DNA of 64,000 nucleotides from Halomonas heilongjiangensis. Lineage in GTDB: Bacteria > Pseudomonadota > Gammaproteobacteria > Pseudomonadales > Halomonadaceae. The stretch lies in NCBI RefSeq assembly GCF_002879645.1, contig NZ_PNRE01000090.1, positions 100,897 through 164,896 on the forward strand, in the 5' to 3' direction. The notes beneath the pieces are model-generated. The model was given only the letters and a program-made list of their open reading frames with translations, was not told the origin of the DNA and ran no database searches. The stretch's first letter is position 1. Every line of letters starts with the position of its first letter. Below are positions 8,560-16,460 of this stretch, piece by piece. The translations under genes were made by a program, and so were the position numbers.

Positions 8560-9381
8560 TCAGTCGGCCGAGAAGCCGGGACGCGGCACCTTGTCCATCA
8601 GCATGCAGGGCAGGCCACCATCGACGCCGAGCTCGGCGCCATTGACATAGCCGGCACGCTCGCTGAGCAGGAAGAGCACCGCGTTGGCGATGTCCTCGGC
8701 CTCACCGATGCGACGACTGGCGGTGAAGGCCTCGCGCGCTTCGGTGACGCCGGGCCGGGCGTAGAAGGCCGCCGAGAGCTCGGTGCGAATCATCCCAGGG
8801 GAGACGGCGTTGCTGCGCACGCCGAGGGGCCCCCACTCGGCGGCCAGCTGGCGGGAGAGGATCGCCACCGCCGCCTTGCTCGGGCTGTAGGCGCCGCTCC
8901 AGGTCTGGGGCTGGTTGGCGGAGACCGAGGCGATGTGCACGATGCTGCCGCGGCCCCGGTCGCGCATCGGCCGGCCGAAGGCCCGGGCGCAGAGCAGGTA
9001 GCCGGTGAGGTTGACCGCCAGCACCGCATTCCAGTCGGCCAGCGACACCTCGGCGAGCCCGCCGGGGCGCAGGATGCCGGCGCCGTTGACCAGCCCCCGG
9101 CAGGGCCCCAGCGCCTCCTCCACCGCCGCCGCCGCCTGGCGGACCTGCGACTCGTCAGCGATATCGCAGGCCAGGGCGATGCGCCGACCGGGCAGGTCGT
9201 CCAGCGTTCGCACCAGCTCCTCGCAGTCCGCCAGGTTGCGGTCCAGCAGGGCCACGTCGGCGCCGGCCTCGGCCAGGGCGCGAGCGACACCGGCACCGAT
9301 GCCACTGGCCGCCCCGGTGACCACCTGGACCGTGCCGGCCAGGCCGAGCCAATCGCCCGCTGTCGTCGTCTGTGCTGCCAT
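8560..9381 (-). CDS. SDR-family NAD(P)-dependent oxidoreductase
   Basis: A 273-residue classical SDR with TGAASGIGAG (near residue 20), LLDRN after the second strand (Asp, suggesting NAD), NGAG near residue 100 and catalytic YSPSK near residue 165; it ends in a LGVDGGLPCM-type C-terminus. AGGAGG lies 7 bp before the ATG. It is the first gene of a five-gene leftward run (SDR, flavoprotein, NIPSNAP, SDR, TctC) and is divergent from the AraC regulator at 9570, which is its most likely controller. Substrate unknown; a cyclic alcohol is an inference from the operon. Confidence 0.86.
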   Translation of the reverse strand: MAAQTTTAGDWLGLAGTVQVVTGAASGIGAGVARALAEAGADVALLDRNLADCEELVRTLDDLPGRRIALACDIADESQVRQAAAAVEEALGPCRGLVNGAGILRPGGLAEVSLADWNAVLAVNLTGYLLCARAFGRPMRDRGRGSIVHIASVSANQPQTWSGAYSPSKAAVAILSRQLAAEWGPLGVRSNAVSPGMIRTELSAAFYARPGVTEAREAFTASRRIGEAEDIANAVLFLLSERAGYVNGAELGVDGGLPCMLMDKVPRPGFSAD

Positions 9382-9484
9382 CCGATGCCTCCTCTGATGG
9401 TGAGGGCAACCCGGCCGGGGCGCCCGATGGCGATGGATGGCTTGTATTTTTCATTGGAGGGAGGGGCGAAATAAGGCACATTGA

Positions 9485-9498
9485 CCAACAGAAGTTGG
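9485..9498. promoter_or_regulatory. Inverted repeat between divergent SDR operon and AraC gene
   Basis: CCAAC-agaa-GTTGG is a perfect 5-bp-arm inverted repeat in the 188-bp gap between the leftward SDR-flavoprotein operon and the rightward AraC-type gene. Its place fits an operator or a short hairpin in the 5' leader of either transcript. AraC-family sites are usually direct repeats, so it need not be the AraC target. The rest of the gap shows no convincing promoter match. Confidence 0.3.
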
Positions 9499-9569
9499 AC
9501 GATTTCTAACTTCCTTCACTCTTTGGTCTAAGCTCGGGCGAAAGAAGCGCTGGGTAGGGGAGGATAGCG

Positions 9570-10454
9570 ATGAGCGATGCCCTGGAACGGGCCGTGCCGG
9601 TGTTCAAGCTGTATGGCGAGACCCAGCACTGGCCGACCCCGGACCTGCTGCACTGCGAGCTGATCCGCGAGCGCAGCGGCCCCCACGACTGGCACATCCC
9701 GCCCCATCGCCACGCGGACCTGATGCACCTGCTCTATATCCGTCGCGGCGAGGGCGAACTGCACCTGGAGGGCGTCGGGCACCCCATCGCCGGGCCCAAT
9801 GTGCTGGTGGTGCCGGCCATGGTGATCCATGGCTTCGACTTCGAGCGGGATACCGACGGCTATGCCATCACCCTCTCCCGGCCGCTAATCGGCGAGCTCG
9901 CCGAACGGCTCGGCAGCCGGGGGCAGACCTTCTTCCAGGCGGCCCACTTCCCCCTGGCCGACCAGCCCGAGGCCGCCGCCATCGATACCCTGGTCACCCA
10001 GTTGCACGCGGAGTATCGCTATCCCGCCGCGGGACGCGAACCGATGCTGCACGCCATGATCCAGGCCCTGGCGGTGCTGGTGGCACGCCGCGGCGAGCGG
10101 CGCCGCATCCATCAGTTGCCCAACCGCGACAAGGGCTACGCCCACCTGGTGCGCTACCAGACGCTGGTGGAACGGCACTACCGGGAGCAGCCCTCGGTGG
10201 CCTCGCTGGCCGACCGGCTGGGCATCACCGGCACCTACCTCAACACCCTCTGCCAGCGCCTGGCCGGCGCCAGCGCCCAGCGACTCCTCCATGAGCGGGT
10301 GATGCTCGAGGCCAAGCGACTGCTCACCTACACCCGCATGACCGTCAGCCAGGTGGCCAATGCCCTGGGTTTCTCTGAGCCGGCCTACTTCACCCGCTTC
10401 TTCAAGCGGCACACCGGGCTCTCGCCCAAGGCCTTCCGCCAACGCCAGCAGTGA
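9570..10454 (+). CDS. AraC-family transcriptional regulator
   Basis: A 294-residue regulator. The N-terminal cupin-like sensing domain (residues about 20-150, with PPHRHADLMHLLYI as the metal/effector-facing strand pair) is followed by an AraC double helix-turn-helix at about 200-292, including LADRLGITGTYLNTLCQRL and VSQVANALGFSEPAYFTRFFKR. The layout resembles PobR/HpaA-type activators that answer to hydroxylated aromatic acids; that effector is only an inference. GGGGAGG precedes the ATG. It is divergent from the SDR-flavoprotein operon and convergent with the TctC gene at 10,531, so it most likely activates the former. Confidence 0.9.
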   Translation: MSDALERAVPVFKLYGETQHWPTPDLLHCELIRERSGPHDWHIPPHRHADLMHLLYIRRGEGELHLEGVGHPIAGPNVLVVPAMVIHGFDFERDTDGYAITLSRPLIGELAERLGSRGQTFFQAAHFPLADQPEAAAIDTLVTQLHAEYRYPAAGREPMLHAMIQALAVLVARRGERRRIHQLPNRDKGYAHLVRYQTLVERHYREQPSVASLADRLGITGTYLNTLCQRLAGASAQRLLHERVMLEAKRLLTYTRMTVSQVANALGFSEPAYFTRFFKRHTGLSPKAFRQRQQ

Positions 10455-10458
10455 GCAC

Positions 10459-10491
10459 AAAAAGGCACCTCCGGCATCGGCGCGGAGGCGC
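10459..10491 (-). terminator. Rho-independent terminator of the TctC gene at 10531
   Basis: An imperfect 9-bp stem (GCACCTCCG / CGGAGGCGC, one mismatch) at 10465-10491 is preceded on the plus strand by AAAAA. On the minus strand the hairpin is therefore followed by a TTTTT tract. It lies 40 bp past the minus-strand TctC stop codon and just beyond the AraC stop. Confidence 0.55.
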
Positions 10492-10530
10492 AAGTTCCTA
10501 CGGAGGAAAGGGAACGCCGGTCTCGGTCTC

Positions 10531-11538
10531 TCAGGGGCGCGGGATGCCCAGCGACTCGGGCGACACCTTGGCGGCGCCGGCATCCTCGAGTAGCCAGCTG
10601 GTCAGTGCCTGCCAGCGATCGATGTACTCCTGGGCCTCGTCGCCGCGCAAGTTCAGCGTCACGCCGCCGAAGTCGCTGTTGTAGCGTTCCGTGAAGGCTT
10701 CGCTGCCCACCGCCGCCTCGAAGGCGTCGGCCAGGGTGGCTTTGGCCTCCTCGGGAGTGTCCTTGTGGACGTAGATGCCCTGGAAAGACCCCCAGGGCAG
10801 ATACGTCTCCGCCTCGGGCAAGTCCTCGGTGACCGCGGGAATGTCCGGCAGCAAATCGATGCGCTCCTCCGCCAGGATCGCGAGCCCCTTGAGCTTTCCG
10901 GACTTCAGGTATTCCACCGCCGGCGGCAGGCTGAGCGGCATGAAATCAATGTGCTCGCCCATCAAGGCGGTGATGCCGGGGCCGTCACCGCCAAAGGTCA
11001 CCTTGCGCACGTCGAGGTCGTAATCGGTCACGGCGTCGAGGATGGTGTGGGTGATATGTGGCGTCGCCCCTGTGCCCACATCGCCCATGCGCAGGCTACC
11101 CGGCTCGGCCTCGATGGCGGCCAGCAGGTCACCGAAGGTGTCGTGGGGGCTGTCGGGATGCACGGCGATCACCACCAGTCCCTGGCCGATCACATTGATG
11201 GGCGTGAAGTCCTCGTAGGCGAAGTCGGCGACGTCCAGCACTGGATAGAGGGTGGTGTCCTGGGTGCCGACCAGCAGGTTATAGCCATCGGGCCGCTGCT
11301 GACGCACGTAGTTGACCCCGATGACTGCACCACCGCCGGGGCGGTTGTGGGGAATGACGGACACTCCCAGTACGTCCTCGGCCAGCGGAATCAGTGTCCT
11401 GGCCACCAGGTCGGTCAAGCCTCCTGCTCCCCACGGGATGGTGGCATGGATGTCCCGATCGGGGTAGGCGGCATGGGCCGCACCCGTCAAGGGGAGCAGG
11501 ACGGCGGCGAGAGCGAGGGCGGAAAGCGGCTTGTTCAT
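10531..11538 (-). CDS. TctC-family (Bug) periplasmic solute-binding protein, orphan 2
   Basis: A 335-residue TTT-type binding protein with a clean signal peptide (cut near residue 22, AHAAYPD). The family loops PWGAGGLTDLVART and NRPGGGAVIG are present, the latter with GGGAVIG where the paralogues have GGTGVIG, so the ligand pocket may differ. The ATG at 11538 follows GGAG; longer in-frame starts have no ribosome site. It is a single-gene unit, divergent from the TIM-barrel/Gfo-Idh pair, with an IclR-like palindrome in the shared 190-bp promoter region. It has no tctAB partner nearby. Confidence 0.9.
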   Translation of the reverse strand: MNKPLSALALAAVLLPLTGAAHAAYPDRDIHATIPWGAGGLTDLVARTLIPLAEDVLGVSVIPHNRPGGGAVIGVNYVRQQRPDGYNLLVGTQDTTLYPVLDVADFAYEDFTPINVIGQGLVVIAVHPDSPHDTFGDLLAAIEAEPGSLRMGDVGTGATPHITHTILDAVTDYDLDVRKVTFGGDGPGITALMGEHIDFMPLSLPPAVEYLKSGKLKGLAILAEERIDLLPDIPAVTEDLPEAETYLPWGSFQGIYVHKDTPEEAKATLADAFEAAVGSEAFTERYNSDFGGVTLNLRGDEAQEYIDRWQALTSWLLEDAGAAKVSPESLGIPRP

Positions 11539-11657
11539 GGTTCCAGGACTCCAAATCGTTGTTGTCGCTATGGCAGGGAGACCGGTGCTGTCCTTCGAAC
11601 TCGCCGGCCCCTTGACGAGCACCCTAGACCATGTCTTGATAACCACACAACAAAAAC

Positions 11658-11672
11658 TTGAACACAGTTCCA
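11658..11672. promoter_or_regulatory. IclR-type palindrome in divergent promoter region
   Basis: TTGAACACAGTTCCA matches the 20,019 element at 11 of 15 positions, with both half-sites (TTGAA, TTCCA) intact and the same 5-bp spacer. It lies in the gap between the leftward TctC gene (start 11538) and the rightward TIM-barrel gene (start 11729), so one bound regulator could control both. Function is inferred. Confidence 0.45.
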
Positions 11673-11728
11673 CTAAAGAACAAAGCACCAAGTCCAAACG
11701 TCTGGTCATCACCACCTGAGGGAGCCTC

Positions 11729-12583
11729 ATGCAGATCGCCATCGACTCCTACTGCTATCACCGCTACTTCGGCGAGGTCTATCCCGGTCTCGAGTCCCCT
11801 CCGCAGCAGGCCATGACGCTGGACGAGGTCATCGACCGGGCCATCGCCTTCGGCGTCGAGGGCGTGTCGCTGGAGTCCTTCATGCTCGATGACGCCTCCC
11901 CGGAGCGGCTCACCGCGCTGCGCGAGAGGCTCGACGAGGCGGGCCTCGCCCGGGTCTGGGCCTGGGGACATCCGGATGGCCTGGGCTCGGGCAGCCGGCC
12001 CGAGGCCCTGGAGGACCTCTTCGTCCACATCGAGGTGGCCCGTGCCCTGGGGGCCGGGGTGATGCGCATCTGCGCCGGGGGACGGCGGACCCGACCGACC
12101 AGCTGGGCGGACCATAGACGCGACCTGCTGCCGCTGCTGCGGCGCGCCACCGAGCGTGCCGAAGAGCGAGGGCTGGTGCTGGCCGTGGAGAACCATGTGG
12201 ACCTGCTGGCCGACGAACTGGTGGAGCTCATCGAGGCGGTCGACAGTCCGGCCCTGGGCGTCTGCCTCGATACCGCCAATAACCTGCGCCTGTTCGAGGA
12301 CCCCATGAGGGCGATCGAGACGCTCGCCCCCTACGCCCGGGCCACCCACCTCAAGGACATCACCGCCTACCGTGGCGACCCCAAGAGTTTCGGCTTCTGG
12401 CCCAGCGTGCCCCTGGGGCAGGGCCTGATCGACATCCCGGCCACGCTGCGGCTGCTGAAACAGCATGGTTATCAGGGCCTGCTAGCCCTGGAGATCGACT
12501 ACCTGCACCCGGCCCACGGTGACGAAGCGAGCGCCATCGGCACCAGCCTCGACTACCTGCGTCATACCCTGGCCAAGCTGTGA
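11729..12583 (+). CDS. Sugar phosphate isomerase/epimerase family TIM-barrel protein (1)
   Basis: A 284-residue AP-endonuclease-2-type TIM barrel. Metal-ligand strands are visible: an acid in LAVENHVDL (near residue 155), Asp/His-type ligands around VCLDTAN (near 180), ATHLKDI (near 208), and ALEIDY near the C-terminus (about 256). The family includes inosose dehydratases (IolE), tagatose epimerases, hydroxypyruvate isomerases and 3-dehydroshikimate dehydratases, all using a divalent metal to enolise a ketone. It is followed 29 bp later by a Gfo/Idh/MocA dehydrogenase, the same pairing as IolE with IolG, which suggests polyol-type oxidation followed by isomerisation or dehydration. Exact substrate unknown. 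Confidence 0.82.
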   Translation: MQIAIDSYCYHRYFGEVYPGLESPPQQAMTLDEVIDRAIAFGVEGVSLESFMLDDASPERLTALRERLDEAGLARVWAWGHPDGLGSGSRPEALEDLFVHIEVARALGAGVMRICAGGRRTRPTSWADHRRDLLPLLRRATERAEERGLVLAVENHVDLLADELVELIEAVDSPALGVCLDTANNLRLFEDPMRAIETLAPYARATHLKDITAYRGDPKSFGFWPSVPLGQGLIDIPATLRLLKQHGYQGLLALEIDYLHPAHGDEASAIGTSLDYLRHTLAKL

Positions 12584-12612
12584 CGCCCCATTCCCATCGG
12601 AGATCCTCGACC

Positions 12613-13653
12613 ATGACGACACCCCTGAAGATCGCCCTGATCGGCGCCGGCGCCATGGGGCGCCAGCATGCCGGCTATATCGCCAGGGAATCCGCCGCCA
12701 CGCTGGTGGCCAGCACCGATCCCTTCAGCTCGGCGCTGGCCGACGAGACCGGCATCGAGCACTTCACCGACCACCGAGAGATGCTCGACCAAGTGCGACC
12801 GGATGCCGTGATCATCGCCAACCCCAACGATCTCCACGTCACCACCGCCATCGACTGCCTGGAGCGCGGCATCCCCGCCCTGCTGGAGAAGCCGGTGGCC
12901 TGCTCGCGTGAAGAAGCGAGCCAGCTGATCGCCGCCCAACATCGGTACGACGTGCCGATCCTGGTCGGCCATCACCGCCGCCACAACCCAGTGGCCGAGC
13001 GCGCCAAGGCGATCATCGACGCGGGCCGTCTCGGTCGCCTGGCCACCGTCACCGGCATGTGGCAAACCTGCAAGCCCGACGACTATTTTTCCATGGAGTG
13101 GCGCCGCCAACCGGGAGCCGGGGTGGTGCTGATCAACCTGGTCCATGACCTGGACCTGCTGCGCCACTTCTGTGGCGAGATCTCGGCCGTGCAGGCCATG
13201 ACCCACAATGCCCTGCGCGGTTTCGAGGTGGAGGACAGCGCCATCGTCCAACTGGAGTTCGCGAACGGTGCCCTGGGCAGCCTGACCGGCTCGGACGGTG
13301 TGGTGTCCCCCTGGGGCTGGGATCAGAACGTCAACGAGGTACCGCTCTATGCCAAACACCTCGATCAGAGCTGCTATTTCCTGGCCGGCAGCGAAGGTGC
13401 GCTAAGCGTGCCGCAACTCTCGCTGTGGCGATATGGCGAGGCTCGCGGTTGGCAGCATCAACTGGTCTGCGAGTCACACCGCTTCACCGAGGGCAGCGCC
13501 CAGCAGCGTCAGCTCGCCCATTTCATCGAAGTCGCCCGCGGCCAGGCCGAACCGCTGGTCAGCGTGGAGGATGCCGCCTGGACCCTGGCGGTGATCGATG
13601 CCATCCAGGAGGCCGCCCGCACCGGCCAACGACAGATACCGCGCTCGCCGTGA
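12613..13653 (+). CDS. Gfo/Idh/MocA family oxidoreductase
   Basis: A 346-residue NAD(P)-dependent dehydrogenase. The N-terminal Rossmann loop GAGAMGRQHA sits near residue 10; EKPVACSREEA near residue 96 carries the family's catalytic Lys; a substrate-domain stretch GAGVVLINLVHDLDLLRHFCG near 170-190 supplies the conserved Asp/His. Relatives include myo-inositol 2-dehydrogenase and scyllo-inositol or sugar-acid dehydrogenases. The start at 12613 has GGAG at proper spacing; the in-frame GTG at 12580 overlapping the previous stop is less likely. It forms a two-gene unit with the TIM-barrel protein upstream. Confidence 0.88.
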   Translation: MTTPLKIALIGAGAMGRQHAGYIARESAATLVASTDPFSSALADETGIEHFTDHREMLDQVRPDAVIIANPNDLHVTTAIDCLERGIPALLEKPVACSREEASQLIAAQHRYDVPILVGHHRRHNPVAERAKAIIDAGRLGRLATVTGMWQTCKPDDYFSMEWRRQPGAGVVLINLVHDLDLLRHFCGEISAVQAMTHNALRGFEVEDSAIVQLEFANGALGSLTGSDGVVSPWGWDQNVNEVPLYAKHLDQSCYFLAGSEGALSVPQLSLWRYGEARGWQHQLVCESHRFTEGSAQQRQLAHFIEVARGQAEPLVSVEDAAWTLAVIDAIQEAARTGQRQIPRSP

Positions 13654-13707
13654 GCTCGGCATCCACGGCATACGATGGGCGGCAGGGGCTTGCCGAATAG
13701 AAAAAAA

Positions 13708-13740
13708 TGGAACACTATTCAGATATTGGAATTAATTCTG
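13708..13740. promoter_or_regulatory. IclR-type palindrome before flavoprotein 2
   Basis: TGGAACACTATTCAG at 13708-13722 is, in reverse complement, 13/15 identical to the 20,019 element, and a second related inverted repeat (TTGGAATTAATTCTG) follows at about 13726-13740. The 135-bp AT-rich gap contrasts with the GC-rich surroundings and must hold the promoter of the flavoprotein gene starting at 13789. A tandem arrangement like that before dctP is visible. Confidence 0.5.
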
Positions 13741-13788
13741 AAAATTGCCGCCAAACGCCGGCGGCCTGATGATGCTGTGAGGTGGTAT

Positions 13789-15537
13789 ATGCCGGACACG
13801 ACGACGTCCCCCTGGGACGATGAGGTCGACTTGCTGGTCGTTGGCGCTGGAGCGGGTGGCATGACGGCGGCCCTGGTCGGCAGCCTGGAGGGGCTCGAGG
13901 TGCTGCTGTGCGAGAAGACCGAGATGGTGGGCGGCATCACCTCCACCTCCGGCGGAACCATCTGGATACCCGGCACCCACCTCAGTGTGGAGGCCGGGGT
14001 GCCCGATACCACCGAGGCCGCCGCTAGCTTCCTCGACGCCGTGGTGGGCGAGCGCGGTGGCGACGCCCAGCGCGCCGCCTTCCTTGAGGCCGGCCCACAG
14101 GTGGTCGAGTTCCTGCAGTCGAAGACGGCGGTGAAACTGGCCGCTGCCCAGGCTCACCCGGACTACATCGGCAACCAGCCCGGTGAAGCCTACGGCGGGC
14201 GCGCCCTAGCCCCGCTGCCCTTCGACGGCCGCCGGCTGGACAAGGCCGACTTCATCCGGGTGCGTCCGCCGCGGCGCGAGTTCCTGGCCCTGGGCGGCAT
14301 GATGACGGCACGCAACGAGATCGACGCCCTGCTGCACCCCTTGGCCTCGCTGGGCAACTTCCGCCTGGCCGCAACCACGGTGCTGCGCTACGCCTTCGAC
14401 CGCCTGCGCTACCCGCGCGGTACCCGCCTGGTGATGGGCAATGCCCTGGTCGCCCAGTTGCTCTACAGCCTGCGCCAGCAGGACGTCCCGCTGCGCTTCG
14501 AGACGCGCCTGGTCGAACTGGTCAAGGAGGGGGATGCCGTGGTCGGTGCCATCATGGCAGGCCCCGATGGGCATCGCCGGATCTGGGCGCGCCACGGCGT
14601 GGTCCTGGCCACCGGCGGTATCGCCCGCCACCCCCGGCTACGCCAGCAGCTCTACCCCGAGGCCGCGCGCCGCTACTGCCTGGCCCCGGAGACCAATACC
14701 GGCGACGGGGTCGAGATGGCGCTGGCCGGCGGCGCAGCCCTGACCGAGGGGCTCGATAGCCCCGGCCTGTGGATGCCCTGCTCGATTCTCAAGCGCCAGG
14801 ACGGCACGGAGCTGATGTGGCCGCACATCATCCTCGACCGCGCCAAGCCAGGGCTGATCGCGGTGAACAGCGCCGGGCGGCGCTTCGTCAACGAGTCGGA
14901 CTCCTACCACGACTTCGTGATGGGCATGCTGCGCTCACCCGAGCAGGCGCCGGACAAGCCCGCCCACCTGATCTGCGACAGGGCTTTCCTCGACAAGTAC
15001 ATCCTGGGCATGGTGTTCCACGGGAGCCGTCGCCTCAAGCCGTTCCTGAAGGCCGGCTACCTGATCGAGGGGGAATCCCCCCAGGCGCTGGCCGGCAAAA
15101 TCGGCGTCGACCCGGCCGCCCTGGAGCAGACCCTGGCCGACTACAATCGCGATGCCGAACGCGGCGAAGACCCCATCTTTGGCCGCGGCACGAGCGCCAT
15201 GAACCGCTTTAACGGCGACCCCGAGCAGACCCCCAACCCCTGCGTGCGCCCGCTCGGCCCCGGTCCCTACTACGCCCTGGCGGTATGGCCGGCTGACCTG
15301 GCCAGCAGCGTCGGCCTCAAGGGCGATGAGGACGGCCGGGTGCTGGATGCGGACGAACGGCCGATCCACGGGCTCTACGCCTGCGGCAACGACCTGGGTT
15401 CGATGTTCCGCGGCACCTATCCGGGCCCCGGCACCACCCTGGGGCCGGCCATGGTGATGGCCTGGCGGCTCGTCCAACACGCCGCAGACGGGGAGGGCCG
15501 GGCCAACGCCCGCACGTCGCAACGGACCGCGGTATGA
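13789..15537 (+). CDS. FAD-binding dehydrogenase, 3-ketosteroid-dehydrogenase/fumarate-reductase type (2)
   Basis: A 582-residue flavoprotein paralogous to those at 6739 and 17,307. VVGAGAGGMTA near residue 20 binds FAD; GGTIWIPGTHL follows near 55; the C-terminal GTYPGPGTTLGPAM block, with the Tyr and Gly positions seen in 3-ketosteroid dehydrogenases, is at about 540-555. It lacks a signal peptide. The start at 13789 follows GAGGTGG; the frame extends upstream to 13675, but that stretch is the AT-rich promoter region. It is a single-gene unit with its own IclR-like palindrome and ends before a convergent terminator. Likely role: desaturating a cyclic ketone or acid; substrate not predictable. 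Confidence 0.86.
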   Translation: MPDTTTSPWDDEVDLLVVGAGAGGMTAALVGSLEGLEVLLCEKTEMVGGITSTSGGTIWIPGTHLSVEAGVPDTTEAAASFLDAVVGERGGDAQRAAFLEAGPQVVEFLQSKTAVKLAAAQAHPDYIGNQPGEAYGGRALAPLPFDGRRLDKADFIRVRPPRREFLALGGMMTARNEIDALLHPLASLGNFRLAATTVLRYAFDRLRYPRGTRLVMGNALVAQLLYSLRQQDVPLRFETRLVELVKEGDAVVGAIMAGPDGHRRIWARHGVVLATGGIARHPRLRQQLYPEAARRYCLAPETNTGDGVEMALAGGAALTEGLDSPGLWMPCSILKRQDGTELMWPHIILDRAKPGLIAVNSAGRRFVNESDSYHDFVMGMLRSPEQAPDKPAHLICDRAFLDKYILGMVFHGSRRLKPFLKAGYLIEGESPQALAGKIGVDPAALEQTLADYNRDAERGEDPIFGRGTSAMNRFNGDPEQTPNPCVRPLGPGPYYALAVWPADLASSVGLKGDEDGRVLDADERPIHGLYACGNDLGSMFRGTYPGPGTTLGPAMVMAWRLVQHAADGEGRANARTSQRTAV

Positions 15538-15577
15538 CGCGAAGCCAGATGCCTGCCTGAACGCCCCCTCCATGAAC

Positions 15578-15611
15578 GACCAGGCCCCCGGTTTCCACCG
15601 GGGGCCTGGTC
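15578..15611. terminator. Bidirectional terminator hairpin
   Basis: A perfect 15-bp stem (GACCAGGCCCCCGGT with its complement) and a TTCC loop lie between the convergent flavoprotein gene (stop 15537) and SDR gene (stop 15648). There is no T-tract on either side, but strength and position fit a shared terminator. Confidence 0.7.
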
Positions 15612-15615
15612 GTCT

Positions 15616-15629
15616 GGGGGGGGGGGGGG
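15616..15629 (+). repeat. Homopolymer run of 14 G
   Basis: Fourteen consecutive G residues directly follow the terminator hairpin, in noncoding DNA 18 bp from the stop of the SDR gene. Runs of this length are slippage-prone in replication and in sequencing, so the exact count may vary. No reading frame crosses it. Confidence 0.9.
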
Positions 15630-15647
15630 TCAGAGAGGCCCGGGAGG

Positions 15648-16436
15648 CTAGCCCTTGGGCGGCAGGCCAGGGATATGCGCCATGATGGAGTCGGCGAATC
15701 CGCCGTCGGCCAGCAGGTTCTGGCCGGTCACATAGGCCGCGCCCTCGCCGAGCAGGAAGGCGACGATGCCGGCGATCTGGGCCGGCTGGCCAATCTGGTG
15801 CAGAGGAATCACCTGCTGACGCCGCTCGGCCACCTCCGGATGCTGGTACAGCCTATCGGTGGCCGAGGTGTGGATCATGCCCGGCGAGATGCTGTTGACC
15901 CGGATGCCGTCCGCCGCCCACTCCTGGGCGAGTTGCTGGGTAAGCATGATGACCGCCGCCTTGCTGGTGGAATAGGCACCGCTGCCCGGATGGGGGTGAA
16001 CACCCACCATGGAGGCAATGTTCACCAGGCTGCCACGGCTGGCCTTGAGCGCCGGATAGGCCGCCTTGGCCAGCAGCCAGGGGCCCCGCGCATTGACGTC
16101 GAACAGCCGATCCCACTCGGCCTGGTCCAGCTCGACGAGACGGCCGGGCGCCATGATGCCGACGTTGGACACCACCCCGTCCAGGCTTCCGCAGAAGGCC
16201 AGCGCCTCCTCCACCAGCCGCGACGGCACAGCGGGATCGGCCATGTCGCCCACCAGCACCGTTACCCTGGCCCCCTGTGCTTCGAGTTCCGCCACCAAGG
16301 CGCTGAACGCCTCGCTCTCGCGGCTGGCGGTCAGCGCCAGGTACGGGGTCTCGCCCCTGGCCAGGGCATCACTCGCCAGTTGGCGGGCGATGCCCGCGCC
16401 AATGCCACGGCTCGCGCCGGTGATCAGGACTCGCAT
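15648..16436 (-). CDS. SDR-family NAD(P)-dependent oxidoreductase
   Basis: A 262-residue classical SDR with TGASRGIGAG near residue 6, GDMADP as the adenine-side Asp, NVG at the NNAG position (near 92), and catalytic YSTSK near residue 155; NLLADGGFADS marks the usual C-terminal end. AAGGAGAG precedes the ATG. It is the last gene of the IclR-flavoprotein-TIM barrel-SDR operon (24 bp after the previous stop), so it probably works on the same ring compound. The TAS after the second strand may allow NADP. Confidence 0.85.
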   Translation of the reverse strand: MRVLITGASRGIGAGIARQLASDALARGETPYLALTASRESEAFSALVAELEAQGARVTVLVGDMADPAVPSRLVEEALAFCGSLDGVVSNVGIMAPGRLVELDQAEWDRLFDVNARGPWLLAKAAYPALKASRGSLVNIASMVGVHPHPGSGAYSTSKAAVIMLTQQLAQEWAADGIRVNSISPGMIHTSATDRLYQHPEVAERRQQVIPLHQIGQPAQIAGIVAFLLGEGAAYVTGQNLLADGGFADSIMAHIPGLPPKG

Positions 16437-16460
16437 GGGTTCTCTCCTTCTTCTCGGGGA

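Noticed and set aside
15616..15629. Phase-variable gene switch at the G14 run
   Set aside because: No reading frame or promoter spans the run; it lies between convergent stop codons.
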